From NCBI RefSeq assembly GCF_000004195.4, contig NC_030683.2, forward strand, positions 7,206,411-7,270,410: a stretch of 64,000 nucleotides of DNA, read 5' to 3'. Shown here piece by piece: positions 1 to 10,763 of this stretch. The DNA is from Xenopus tropicalis. Lineage: Eukaryota > Chordata > Amphibia > Anura > Pipidae. The notes beneath the pieces are model-generated. The model was not told the origin of the DNA. It saw nothing but the letters and a program-made list of their open reading frames with translations, and ran no database searches. Both the position numbers and the translations under genes were made by a program. The stretch's first letter is position 1. Each line of letters begins with the position of its first letter.

Positions 1-4
1 TTAC

Positions 5-97
5 ATAGTTCTCTCCAGGGATATCCCTCATCTCAGCTGGAATGCCAAGTCCCCTCCTTCTGCATATTCCATCACAAAACAGATGTGATGGCCAGTG
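5..97 (-). pseudogene. AGC-kinase hinge exon (kinase copy B), disrupted
   Basis: The minus strand reads HHICFVMEYAEGGDLAFQLR, then TGA (28-30), then GISLERT, then a GTAA donor at the window edge. VMEYAxGGDL is the hinge and subdomain V signature of PKC/PKN-like AGC kinases. The exon ends in phase 2, which fits the next exon of the neighbouring kinase fragment (7286-7224), so both belong to one family. Where an acceptor AG is expected (98-99) the sequence is AA. The stop plus the lost acceptor suggest a pseudogene; a single-base assembly error is the alternative. The rest of this copy lies beyond the window. Confidence 0.6.
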
Positions 98-467
98 TTA
101 AAAAAGAGGTGAATAGAGACACAACAAAATCATTTTTTTTCGCCAGCAGGAGAATGCACTGCTCTGAGAGAACACTGGGAAATAACACCATCAAAAAGTC
201 ATGCAATGAAAAATATAAAGTAAATACATTTATATTGTAATGTGTCTGCACATGTATTGTCATTGTAATTTAAGTAAATGACTCTTCTCATACAACATTG
301 AAAATTTTACTGGGGCTACAACTAAGGAAGTTTAATTCAAAAACAGTATAGTTCTGTTTAACCCACTTCCTTAATCCATGGAAGGTGTTCAGTTCATTCT
401 TCTTTATTAATATATATATATATCCAGATACAGAAGCCTATTATTAGACCCTGTCCTAATATCTCAC

Positions 468-595
468 CAATGCTTTCTCAGCAGCAGCCTCTTGAACATT
501 GTCTTCTCCATCCTGTGGCTTTTCCTCCTCCTTCTGACTCTTCGGGATCACAGACCTAAGAATGGATCCATCTGGGGAAGGATCAGCAGGAATTG
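468..595 (-). CDS. Candidate exon, acidic/charged, unrecognised
   Basis: Open minus-strand segment between a TCTAG acceptor and a GTGAGA donor. It reads IPADPSPDGSILRSVIPKSQ followed by a Glu/Lys/Asp-rich stretch ending EKAL. It could be a linker just before the kinase domain of copy B, whose hinge exon follows downstream. Phase continuity with the upstream candidate exons was not established. No family recognised. Confidence 0.3.
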
Positions 596-650
596 CTAGA
601 AATGCAACAAAAATAAGAGAACAATTTTTTATTAAAACAAATATCACACC

Positions 651-653
<3 letters not shown>

Positions 654-698
<45 letters not shown>
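654..698. repeat. (TA)n microsatellite
   Basis: About 22 uninterrupted TA units in an intron-like stretch of the minus-strand kinase locus. Confidence 0.9.
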
Positions 699-701
<3 letters not shown>

Positions 702-1389
702 TTATTTTATATGAAGTTTAGGCATGGCATCAGTGTTGATCATGATGTTAATGGTTATGGGCACCTTTAGAACTCAGTAAGTACATACAATACAACTAAT
801 TATTTAATAAATCTATCTGGAGGAGTCTGGACTTCTTTCTCTTCCATGTTATCCTTTGCCTTTGGGATTGACTCATTATCTGAGACCTGAAGGAGAAGAT
901 AGATAGCACTTGATTGGTTTTCGGCAGAACAACAGTGATGTGTATTTTATTCATAAATTAGTTAGTACAACAAATGCTGCCAATATATTGTACTTACTCT
1001 AAAGGCCCTAATGGGAGCAACACACCAATTAAACAAATTGAGTGCTTTCTCTCATTTTCTATCTCACTGGGCTTCTCTCCATGCAAGTCCATATCATGGG
1101 AAGTATCTGAATAAAAATGATACTCAGTTATAGGTGGGCTTGCAATAGTAATCACTATCACTAGTGGCTTGGGTCCTCTGATCGGTCATTGAACAGTATA
1201 TAATTGGTGGAATAGTCACTAAATTAATTATCCATTTACTCTAGTTCAGATTATAGGACTTGAAGCTCTTTTTATCTTTTGGAGGTACAACTTGATACCC
1301 ACATTTGACTCCCCAAAAAAGAGAAGTCTATTCCAGGTTTGGTTATGGCTACTCCTTGACTACTGATGTTTTCCTATTAGTTATATTGC

Positions 1390-1965
1390 CAAACGAACAC
1401 CAGGTATAATCATCAAAAATTAGAAAATAAAGGATGATATTTGTAAGCAAGTTATTAAATACTGTACCTGAAAATTGCTGGTCTTCAGAAGCCCATGCTT
1501 CATGGGGTCTAAAATTATCTTCTTTGTCTGTACTACCCCACGTGGCAATAAGGTCCTGTAAACGCAAAATGTTAAAAGACATTTAGCATTTTGTACTATA
1601 AAATATAAAGCTTATGAAATACAGTCAGTATTATAAAAGACAAAGACACTGAATGCAATGTATATACATCAATAACATCAATATATATAGTCTCAATACT
1701 GCTTTGTGAGAATTCCATCCTTTCTCCAATTCCTACAGGCACATCAGCTCTGTCGTTGGCAATGGAATCCTCTTGTTCTTTTAAAAGACTTAGGTCCTTC
1801 ACAAACCCATGCTTCAAGGGGGGGTTTGATAACCTATTATGGCCTCCTTGACAACAAGCTCAGCCCACTTGGCAACAATGTGCTGTAAATGTAAAATTTT
1901 AAAACACATTTAGCATTTTCTATAACTATGAAATATAAAACAGCTGAAATACAGTCAATATTATA
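1390..1965. repeat. Tandem duplication of a candidate exon with flanking intron
   Basis: Two diverged direct copies of about 250-330 bp (roughly 1390-1650 and 1735-1965). Shared landmarks are GAAGCATGGG(C/T)TT inside the candidate exon, and ACATTTAGCATTTT followed by GAAATACAGTCA in the flank. The left copy has a clean exon (1468-1555). The right copy reads HIVAKWAELVVKEAI after its acceptor and then breaks down in a C-run. Confidence 0.6.
1468..1555 (-). CDS. Candidate exon, unrecognised
   Basis: Minus-strand segment between a TTACAG acceptor and a GTACAG donor, open as DLIATWGSTDKEDNFRPHEA and on to QQFS. It is 88 nt and has a diverged tandem copy at about 1780-1886. Possibly part of the N-terminal region of kinase copy B. 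No domain recognised. Confidence 0.3.
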
Positions 1966-1995
1966 TTCCCCCCTCCCCCTGAACAAAACCTGCCC

Positions 1996-2333
1996 TTATT
2001 CTGAGTAGGCAATAACTGGGCCCAAACATAGACCATCGTTCTGTGTTTTTCTAAACAGAATGGAAAGCAGATTTGTTGGATTATGGGATGCAGTCTGGCA
2101 ATGCAGGAGAATATGAATGGGAGTGAATTCTGGAAGCTGAATGTTATGGGTTATGAAGCTCAAAGAAGCATCAGGAGCCAATTGGCTCTCTGGGCGCTTC
2201 TTTCTGTCTATTTCATCAGGCTTCAGCACCGGCTGTGCCATGGGGAAATCTCCATCGCTTAAGTAAGAAGCAAGGTCATATTTATACAATACCTTTTTCC
2301 CCTTGGCAACTAAAATTACCGCTGGCACAGGTC
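1996..2333 (-). CDS. Candidate exon 3 of an unrecognised minus-strand gene
   Basis: After a TTTGCAG acceptor the minus strand stays open for 110 codons (PVPAVILVAKGKKVLYKYDL...). Joined to candidate exon 2 (2937-2844, ending in phase 1) the frame continues, giving GPVPAVIL. The 3' end is uncertain: no strong donor is visible, and the last third (THNIQLPEF onwards) looks non-coding. A GTATTG donor near 2290 would give a much shorter exon. Family unknown. Confidence 0.3.
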
Positions 2334-2517
2334 CTGCAAAAATATAAAAGAAAATACTGTATATTATTTACTAAGAACATTTTATTCAACTGTTTCCTTC
2401 AAGGTTAATTAAAAGAAATCACACTTTAATGTCCCTATTACTTGGCGAATGGAGCACCCCAAGACATATAAAGAATCAGAGTTTGATGACCCCAAAAACA
2501 TGGAACCACAAAACCCC

Positions 2518-2843
2518 TTTTTTCAGCCCTGAGAAGTCTTCAAAAAGGGCCCCACTAAGTCTGAAATGTTGCCTTTCTGTGGAATGCTTTTGGGCTAAAG
2601 TTCCCAGATGGCATGTTACACTTGTCTATGGGATACCAACTTTGCCTTTAATTTTGGGCAAGGTTTAATATTTACAGTTCCCTTTAAGATAAAGTGTAAT
2701 GTGTAAATCCACAGCACTGGGCAAAGGGCACTCATAAACGCATGCACTAATTGTACCGTGCTGTGGAATATGTTGGTGCTTTAAAAAATATGTTTTGAGA
2801 AAAAGAAGAAAAAAAAGTAATTGGTATCTCTTTAATACTGCAC
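2518..2843. repeat. Interspersed or duplicated repeat, copy 1
   Basis: About 320 bp nearly identical, in the same orientation, to 7458-7780. Both begin at AGCCCTGAGAA and end at CTCTTTAATAC. The sequences diverge sharply outside, so this is either a dispersed element or a trace of duplication between the two kinase copies. Confidence 0.7.
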
Positions 2844-2937
2844 CTTTGGGTTCTTCGGCTTCTTTCACGTGTATTAAAGTAACACACGGCCTTGTACAAA
2901 TCTTCTTGGGAATAATAAGTTCGTCGCTTTTGGACTC
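2844..2937 (-). CDS. Candidate exon 2 of an unrecognised minus-strand gene
   Basis: CCTCAG acceptor, then 31 codons reading ESKSDELIIPKKICTRPCVT... to EEPK, then a GTGCAG donor in phase 1. It starts in phase 0, which matches candidate exon 1 (4298-4167). Not recognised. Confidence 0.35.
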
Positions 2938-4045
2938 CTGAGGAAACATAATAACGTACCAGATATTACTATGGATTTCATAAATACATTAAGATTGGGG
3001 GGCTGATTTATTAAGGTATTGAGGTTTGGGATTGGGGTATAGTTTATCACAATTGTTTTGATAAACAATACACCTACAACACTGCCCTGTTCTACACATC
3101 CCTACAATTCCCCTATCCCTCCCATGAACCCCTTAAAGCTTTATATCCTGGATAAAACTCATACAGGATGTAGAATGAGTGGTTGTATTATATGGATCTC
3201 ATATGTCTAATGATTTATTTTTTAGTCTCTACTAGGATACAGATATTCTGATCATTTGTACCCACCAACATCACAATCATTTCAGAATAATGAACACTAG
3301 AATCAACAACAGTCATATTCTCTGATTCCTCCAATTCTGACTCTTGAGCATTTTGAATTACAGATTCTAGGGGGCAAAACTGGGGGGGGCACTAGGCATG
3401 CAACTCTTGTCTGCCTACTCCTAGACCAGGCCCTTCAGTTCCTCTCATAAATCCTGTGGCCCCACTCCCTGCTGATCCCTCTATTCACAAGTGTGTGCAT
3501 AAGCGCTTATGATAGGGGGGCGGAGAAGGTTGTATAAATGACTATTGACTGGTCCATCCCTTAGATCAAGGGCTCCTCTATGGGTTAAACTGGGTCGATC
3601 CCCTACATACTGTAAGTTTGCAGTAAGAGGTTGACTTTGTTCTTATCTCAATCAGGGGTTACTGATCTTAGCCTAGGGGCTGTGCTCCAGGTGCTGAGGT
3701 ATGAATGGTAGCAGGCACTGGGGCAAAACTGAGAATAGGCTTGAAAGTGACTTGGAGTGTGAGGGGGTGGTTGGTGCTGGGGTGATTTTAATATATGTGA
3801 CACTGGATGACACCAGACCTAACTGAGCTGCATAAATTACTTACAAATGAAATCCCACTAATTTAGACCAGGGACTGGGATCTACCAGCCGAGGTACTAA
3901 TTGGCTGCAGGCTATGGGAAGTGCACTGGGAATAGCTCCTAGGAGATTACGGTATAGAGGGGAGAGGGCTGGAGCGGTGTTAAGGATGGCAGTATATTGT
4001 GTGGGACCAAAACTGCACATACATATTTATAGAGTGTGGTATAGA

Positions 4046-4070
4046 GAATATATATATATATATATATATA
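4046..4070. repeat. (TA)n microsatellite
   Basis: About 12 TA units. The flanks (3100-4160) show no coding or repeat structure I can name. Confidence 0.8.
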
Positions 4071-4166
4071 GCTTGCCCTGGGTAAGAAGAGAGATGAGGG
4101 TTATATAGTGATCGGGTTAAACCCTTCATTTTCACCCTTTTATATCTATAAAGACAAACTCCTTAC

Positions 4167-4298
4167 CTGCAGGGGAGGAACTAGAAAGTAGGAACACACA
4201 TGGTAGACTTCCTTCAGGTAGCTTCTAAAGATAGACGGATATGTGGAATACAGACTTTCACTTGTCTTCTTTCTCCCCAAACGTAATGCAGAGGACAT
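4167..4298 (-). CDS. Candidate first coding exon, unrecognised minus-strand gene
   Basis: ATG at 4298 opens a 44-codon frame (MSSALRLGRKKTSESLYSTY ... FLVPPLQ) that ends exactly at a strong donor (GTAAGG, phase 0). The protein is basic and Ser/Tyr-rich with no domain I know. Exon 2 (2937-2844) and the start of exon 3 (2333) continue the frame. By position it could encode the N-terminus of kinase copy B, whose hinge exon lies further down the same strand. The donor region is duplicated at about 4410-4425, with the same CTGCAGGTAAGG context. Confidence 0.4.
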
Positions 4299-4529
4299 TG
4301 TCTTTTCAGCTTGCTTAAGAGCCCTGGATAGGTAAAGAGATGACAGTTATAGAGTGGCCTTGTTCAACTCTTAATTTTTCAATTTTTTGTATCTATAAAG
4401 ACAAATTCCTTACCTGCAGGGGAGGAAACAGACAGGTGTTACTGTTTGAGTTGCATGAATGGATGTGTGAAGAGTTCTGAAACTGCCGGGGTACAGATGT
4501 TAGAACAGCATTGTATGTAGCAGACTGAT

Positions 4530-4725
4530 GATGTCGAAGGCCCCCACCTCTGTTTTGGGATGGTTTCTACACTTTAACCTGAATAGCCTCTTTCACACCT
4601 CTTTCAAACCAGCGGTCTTCTTTGTCGGTCTTGGAGAGCAGTTGCTTTGTCTCCCCAATGTAAAGGTCTGTGCACTCCTCGCTGCACTGGACTGCGTATA
4701 CAACATTTTTGTTTTTCTTTTGGTG
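4530..4725 (-). mobile_element. GIY-YIG retroelement fragment (Penelope-like)
   Basis: The minus strand reads VVYAVQCSEECTDLYIGETK, then skips to EDRWFERGVKEAI. This is the GIY-YIG-type C-terminal domain found in Penelope-like retroelements, with the middle part deleted. An unrecognised Cys-rich open stretch on the same strand (5213-4968, ending LCKNPSCHSYNHPK) may belong to the same element. It separates kinase fragment A from the candidate exons. Confidence 0.5.
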
Positions 4726-6078
4726 TTGGATCCTTTGGGTGTACAAGTTTTTGTCTCAGTGTGTTGCTAGATTCGAAAAACAGGGATGTGGTGTTTATTG
4801 AAAATTCTCCTGTTTAAAAGTGCAACCCAGTGTATTCCCTGTAAAATAAGATAAATACTTTATTAGTAGGAGAAACTGCCTTTTATTACTTACAGTTCTA
4901 GATAATAGAAATGTTTGTGCCTCTATTGCACAGAGACAGCTGGTACCTGAAATCACAGACCTCCCCATCATTTGGGGTGATTATAAGAATGACAAGAGGG
5001 GTTCTTACAGAGGCTCATAACAAGTGTATATCTTGGACTTTTACACCCACACAATTTTTCTAGTAGTAGTCTTTTTTGTAGAAATGTATCAACATTTGGT
5101 GTGTTTGATACTTTAGCACGACAATAAAGATATTTAGTTATGGAACTCAGGCCCATAAAAAAAAAAGCTTGCACACATTTAGAGCAGTCCCCTTTGGTGT
5201 TGGCAGCTTCCAAGTGAATTTTGATTATATTAATAATCTGCCCTCTTGCTTAGGTAGGTACTAACATTGTCGGGCCTAAGTCTGACCCAACCAGCACTCA
5301 ACTGTACTTACAGTCAGACCTACAATGGCTCCTCTAGTAACGGCTAGACATAGCAAGACAACTAAAATATGAACCTACCTTAAAGAAAGGACTTCTCATG
5401 ACTTCCTCAGCATCTTGTTGGCTTGACCCAAGGTGGTTTTGGGGCTCTTTGCACAACTACAAAAAATGATCATTGGTTATGCACATCAGTATAAAGATAA
5501 TCAGAATATAAACACACAATGAGCAGAGTGCATGTCACTCATTGCTATGGCCACATACGTTTCTTATAATCAACTTGGTGTCTTCATCTAGACCATCTGG
5601 ATACACTACATCCTCATTGACAATTTTCTTGATTGTTGTCTCTCTAAGTTTTGCTCCAAATGGTGTCTGTAAATGGGAAAATGTGTTTGTTTAGGAAGCC
5701 ACTGGAGTAATGGAACCCATTTAATATGAAGATGTCTAAGCGGTCCCAATTTAACATAACATATTTACATAGAAATAGAAATGGTCACTGTGAGAATGGT
5801 AAGAACAATTTCAACCAGGTAAAGCTGTGTCCCAGCACCACTCCCTGCCTGATCATGAGCATTCTGTAAATAATGATTCCCATGGACCACCAGTCCACTG
5901 CTCTAGTATAGGAATCATTTCTGAATATCTCTGGCGCCATATAAGCTAAAGTTCCGCACTTGCCTCCAGTCCTGTCCATGTAACCAATAATCCTTAATTA
6001 GCTGTATATTATGTACCCCTGAGTTAACGGTACATGCACCAACAGTGGCCCATAAAGTACTAAACTGATCCCGTATAT

Positions 6079-6971
6079 CAGTGCTGTCCAACTGGCGGCC
6101 CCTCTGTGTGGCCCCCCACCTGTCTGGCTGCTTTGATGGCTTACTCTTGTGTAAGCATTAAATGGTATCAGTACTGTGATTAACTGCCCCCCCTGCATGG
6201 TTCCACCTCAGATTCAGGCTGTAATCAGGCTGTATTGTTTAAAAAGTAATCCCCTGTGTTGTTCACACCTTTTAATTTCTGCATTGTTCCCCCCCTGCAG
6301 TGTTCACACCTCAGGCTCAGGCTGTAATCACTCCCATTGTTCCCCTGTTCACACCTCAGGAGCAGTAGAAACCCACAAATAATCCCTGCACACTACAAAA
6401 AGAACATATACTGAGGTGGTACTGCAATTATAAAGTTTTTTAATATATAGTTATTGTGCAGACTGTAGGAGCAGTGCCAGCATTGTGTCACTGTAGGTTG
6501 CCTGTGTGTGCCATACACACAGGCAGCATAGGGCAAGCAGAGTATGGCACACACAGGCAGGGTAGGGAAGGCGGAGTATGGCACACACAGGCAGAGTATG
6601 GCACACACAGGCCAAGTATGGCACAAACCAGCCAAGAATGGCAAACACATTGAAAGTATGGCACACGCAGGCAGGGTAGGGAAGGCAGAGTATGGAACAC
6701 ACAGGCAGGGTAGGGCAGGCAGAGTATGGCACACACAGGCCAAGTATGGCACAAACCAGCCAAGTATGGCACACAGGCAGGCAGAGTATGGCAGGTTTTT
6801 GCTGTACTACAACCATTAATATGGGTATGGTCATGTGATAACATAGGTGTGGTTTCAAGTGGGTGCGGTTTCAAAAAGGGGAGTGGTCAAAACTGGCTTC
6901 CATTATCGGCCCTCCACCACGCAGGTCGGAAAAATTCCGGCCCTCGGTACAACAGAAGTTGGACAGCACTG
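6079..6971. mobile_element. Non-autonomous hAT element with 8-bp TSD
   Basis: The terminal inverted repeat CAGTGCTGTCCAACT starts at 6079 and its complement ends at 6971. The perfect 8-bp duplication CCGTATAT lies at 6071-6078 and 6972-6979. No transposase frame was found. The interior has two CA-rich copies near 6190-6360 and a minisatellite. It lies inside an intron of kinase fragment A. Confidence 0.85.
6500..6795. repeat. Minisatellite inside the hAT element
   Basis: Imperfect tandem units built on GTATGGCACACACAGGC(C/A), about 20-34 bp each. Open frames on both strands across it (Cys-, Leu- and Pro-rich) are repeat artefacts. Confidence 0.8.
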
Positions 6972-7457
6972 CCGTATATTATCATATGAGAAAATCTTAC
7001 CTTCTTTACAGAGGCCAAAGTCTGCTATTTTTGCATATCCTTGGCCATCCAGCAGTATGTTCTATGGCTTTAAATCTCTGTTTTAAGAGAAGTAAATATT
7101 TATATAAATTATTTGATTATAACACAGGCTGGGCATGATGGTTAATCTCTTACAAGGTAGAGTGTAACCAGCCCTCTAGAGACATCAGTTATTACTAAAA
7201 CCAAGGATAAATGCCCTACTTACCTGTGAACAATGTTATAATCAGGCAGGAATTTCAGTCCTAGGACTGAGCAGGCCGAGTAGAAACTACAGAGAGTTGA
7301 AAAGAGAAAACTCCGTTTTTACTTTATGAACACAGGGTTATACATCTATATGGCAACACCAATGCTTACAGATAATTACAGCAGCAGAAAAAAGAAAACA
7401 TTTGTACACATTTGTAGTGCACTAATAGTGCTACAATAGCAATTCCATAGTCAGTAG

Positions 7458-7780
7458 CACTTTTTTTAGCCCTGAGAAAGTCTTCAAAAAGTGCCCCACT
7501 AAGCCTGACATGTTGCCTTTCTGTGGAATGCTTTTGGGCTAAAGTTCCCAGATGGCATGTTACACTTGTCTATGGGATACCAACTTTGCCTTTAATTTTG
7601 GGCAAGGTTTAATATTTATAGTTCCCTTTAAGATAAAGTGTAATGTGTAAATCTACAGCACTGGGCAAAGGGCAGTCATAAACGCATGCACTAATTGTAC
7701 AGTGCTGCGGAATATGTTGGTGCTTTAAAAATATGTGTTGAGAAAAAGAAGAAAAAAAGTTCATTGGTATCTCTTTAATA
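7458..7780. repeat. Interspersed or duplicated repeat, copy 2
   Basis: Second copy of the repeat at 2518-2843, same orientation, with a few single-base differences. The following 7781-8320 holds a GC-rich stretch beginning ACCGTATATACTCGAGTATA, the end of some dispersed element, and no credible gene. Confidence 0.7.
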
Positions 7781-8322
7781 CGTCACATGACTCACTAAAA
7801 CTTTTTATTTACCGTATATACTCGAGTATAAGCCGAGTTTTTCAGGCCAAAAAAATTTGCTGAAAAAATATATACAGTAGTCATCACTGCGCGCTCCCAC
7901 CTCCACCCCCCGCATCATGCGCGGCACGAATGAATGCGGCGCGGGACGTCTTCATGCGCGCGCCAGTGTTCCGGTACTTTGAAGCTGTGGGGTAAGCAGT
8001 AACAGCCTGAGTATACCATGCGCACGGGATGCGCGCACTACACCATTAAGGGTCATTCAGTCTGCGATTGATCTCTAATGGCGTCCATTATTCAAGCGAA
8101 AATCACTTCTGCTTCTGCTGAACGATGCCTGCTGCTGATCCAGACTCTGCCAAATCCTCCACGGACACCGATCCTAAACAAGAAACAAGTAAGAATGAAT
8201 CTATGTGTCAGCATATGGCTAAAAGGGGGCCTAGCCTAAATTCATTTCAGCCCTATTTGGGCTTCATTCACACTAACTTGGCAGGCTTTATTACAGTTCT
8301 TCCTTCGTGGAAGCAGCTATAA

Positions 8323-8810
8323 TCATATCATCTGCAACTTCTCTGCTGTGTTTTGATAAAAGTCCTGGGTAAATTCAGATTGTTCGTCAATATTTGATTC
8401 CCTTTTGTGATACATGGCTTCCAAGAAGATTTTGGACATTTTGTACGCATCATGTACCGCTTTCTGGTACGTCTTTAAAAACTCAATAAAATCCTTGGAC
8501 ACACAGTCAGTTTCCAAGCATAGGGCGGCTCAGAGAAGGGCTTGGGGATTTTGCGTCTTTTATATCTTTCTTTTGGAGGCTTTTAGTGGATGCGGTAAAT
8601 CATTTTTTCACTGTAGTTACTTTTCTGGTCTTTTCATTGGATTTCTTTTCTTCAAACTTTGAAAACGTAAGAGATTGTGGCCCTGCCTGGGCTCCCTGGC
8701 CGCTGGCATATGCCTCCTCTTCTTCACATTGTAGGCGTTCTGCAAGTTCCCGGTCATCCTGGATTTGCTTCTGCCGAGCTTTCTGGTTACACTCCAACTT
8801 CTGACACCAT
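8323..8810 (-). pseudogene. rabgef1: rabgef1 (Rabex-5) retrocopy fragment
   Basis: The minus strand encodes QKARQKQIQDDRELAERLQC, EEEEAYASGQ, SLTFSKFEEKKSNEKTRKVT, then ETDCVSKDFIEFLKTYQKAV ... EQSEFTQDFYQNTAEKLQ. This closely matches the N-terminal part of RABGEF1, the Rab5 exchange factor, just after its A20 zinc finger. It is broken by a TGA after KVTTVKK, by a frameshift near 8515-8525 and by a stop after LQMI. The stretch is contiguous with no introns, which suggests a 5'- and 3'-truncated processed copy; I inferred this without the parent's exon map. Confidence 0.8.
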
Positions 8811-8815
8811 GTGGC

Positions 8816-9110
8816 AGATTTACAAATCCACGAATTCGAATCCCGAATGGGAAAAATTCGGATTGGAAACGAAAATTTCTGAAGATCGCAAATATTGCGA
8901 AAATGCTTACGAAAAAATCTTATTAGTCACGATAATATCGTACTGGCGATCCGAAAGTCACAAAATTTTCGTACCGAACCATTGTAAGCAGCGGTAATAC
9001 CTTTCGAAATACCTTACGAAAAAGTCGTGCGGTATACGAAAAAGTCATGCGGTGTACGAAAAAGTCGTGCGATGTACGAAAAAGTCATGCGTGTACGAAA
9101 AAGTCTGAAG
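8816..9110. repeat. Dispersed repeat rich in CGAAAAAGTC, copy 1
   Basis: Starts GCAGATTTACAAATCCACGA and shares GGGAAAAATTCGGATTGGAA with 21436-21720. It ends in a short tandem array (about 9010-9110) of roughly 19-bp units containing TACGAAAAAGTC. No coding potential. Confidence 0.7.
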
Positions 9111-9359
9111 CATGTGGGTAAGACAGTGAACCAGATCACAGGCACGCGCAGGAACTGGTCTTGTAGAGAATAACTTTTACTAAAGGTTAACACAGCAACA
9201 TATAACAGTACACTGCAAAATGGCGGCTCTTAGACTTCCACACACACAGTACAGGAACAGGAAGAAGAGAGCATGTGACCAGCTGCTGTCCCAAGCTTAA
9301 GGTGACAGCGTAATATATTACAGTAAACAAACAAGGACAAACCCCTGTAGTATCCCATT

Positions 9360-10436
9360 AAGCTGCCAAGCAATGCCCTCCTCTTTAAGCAATGCCAGGC
9401 AGCAGCTGTAGGGCAAACAAGGCTTTGAGCTGTATAAGGGGCATAGATTCACGGGTGGGGGGGTTATTCTTCCCCTTTACAGAGCGCTGGTAAGGCCCCA
9501 TCTAGAATACGCCGGGCAGTTTTGGCCTCCAGTGCTCAAATGGGACATTACTGAGTTAAAGAGGGTCCAGAGAAGGGCAACTAAGCTGGTAAAGGGTATG
9601 GAAAGTCTCAGTTATGAAGAGACTGGCTAAGTTAGGGTTGTAGAAGAGGTGCTTAAGGGGTGGATATGATAACTACACTGAATGTATAAATATATAAGGG
9701 GATCATATAATAATCTCTCTAATGTTTTATTTACCAGTGCTGTGAAGTTGTGGGATTTTCTCCCTGAATCAGTGGTACTGGCTGATACATTAGATAGGTA
9801 CAAGAAGGGGCTGGATGGCTTTTTCGCAAGTGAGGGAATACAGGGTTATGGGAGATAGCTCTCAGTACAAGTGAGGGAATACAGGGGTATGGGAGATAGC
9901 TCTCAGTACAAGTGAGGGAATACAGGGGTAGGGGGGATAGCTCTCAGTACAAGTGAGGGAATACAGGGGTAGGGGAGATAGCTCTCAGTACAAGTGAGGG
10001 AATACAGGGGTAGGGGAGATAGCTCTCAGTACAAGTGAGGGAATACAGGGTTATGGGAGATAGCTCTCAGTACAAGTGAGGGAATACAGGGGTAGGGGGG
10101 ATAGCTCTCAGTACAAGTGAGGGAATACAGGGGTAGGGGGGATAGCTCTCAGTACAAGTGAGGGAATACAGGGGTAGGGGGATAGCTCTCAGTACAAGTG
10201 AGGGAATACAGGGGTATGGGAGATAGCTCTTAGTACAAGTTGATCCAGGGGTTGGTCCAATTGCCATTTGGAGTCAGGAAGGAATTTTTTCCCCTCTGTG
10301 GCAAATTAGAGAGGCCTCAGATGGGGTTTTTTGCCTTCCTCTGGATCAACTAGCAGTTAGGCAGGTAATATAGAGGCCTTATGGTTGAACTTGATGGACA
10401 TATGTCTTTTTTTTTTTCAACCTAACTTACTATGTT
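9360..10436 (+). mobile_element. 5'-truncated LINE 3' end, copy 1
   Basis: Shares its whole course with 36763-39036: a degraded end of a reverse-transcriptase ORF (decayed [12 protein letters not shown] and [14 protein letters not shown] blocks), then a GGGAATACAG tandem array, then the conserved tail reading TTGAACTTGATGGACATATG and poly-T/CAACCTAACTTAC. The class resembles CR1/L2-like non-LTR retrotransposons. The ORF is frameshifted and lacks an internal block present in copy 3. Confidence 0.8.
9828..10240. repeat. 42-bp minisatellite in LINE copy 1
   Basis: About ten units of AGTGAGGGAATACAGGGGTA plus GGGGAGATAGCTCTCAGTACAA. The G-rich runs vary by one or two bases and TATGGG alternates with TAGGGG. 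The same unit is expanded far more in LINE copy 3. Confidence 0.9.
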
Positions 10437-10763
10437 AAAATAAATATATATATATATTATTATTATTTTTATTAGCCAATTTGTAGGGAAGCTTTTATTG
10501 TGAGTTTGTCTGGGATGTTACAATTCGTTGCGCTTATCCATACTGAGTTAACTGACAGGAAAGTATTTCCTCTGTGATGTATGATTTTTACTTTTGTATA
10601 AAGTGTGTTTTTCCTGCTTTTCCATTGTGATTAAGTGCACTTGCGCACAAAACGCGTCAGGCGTGGTGCAAATTAAGCTAAGTTTTTAATCAGTAGCCTA
10701 TTAGATGTTGGTGCAGAAAAGCCGGCTAGTGGTTAAAGCCTAATGATTGCACACAGGAGCCTG

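Larger units (their letters stand above)
5379..7286 (-). pseudogene. AGC (PKC/PKN-like) protein kinase C-lobe fragment (copy A)
   Basis: Five minus-strand exons, all phase-compatible: 7286-7224 (FYSACSVLGLKFL..IVH), 7077-7001 (R-DLKP-stop-NILLD ... IADFGLCKE), 5993-5842 (GKCGTLAYMAPEIF, AVDWWSMGIIIYRMLM), 5666-5559 (TPFGAKLRETTIKK..) and 5456-5379 (LGSSQQDAEEVMRSPFFK). HRDLKPxN, DFG, APE and DWW identify an active-type AGC kinase. Two lesions are visible: a TAG at 7064-7062 inside DLKPxN, and AA instead of AG at 5995-5994, where the frame demands the acceptor. No N-lobe or C-tail exons were found nearby. A hAT element sits in the intron between 7001 and 5993. Probably a decayed tandem copy of the kinase whose hinge exon lies at 97-5. 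Confidence 0.85.

Noticed and set aside
4968..5213. 81-codon minus-strand ORF as a host gene
   Set aside because: No splice context; lies beside GIY-YIG retroelement debris and is more likely part of it.
6393..6874. Overlapping Cys-rich frames on both strands
   Set aside because: Minisatellite inside a hAT element; no start context or homology.
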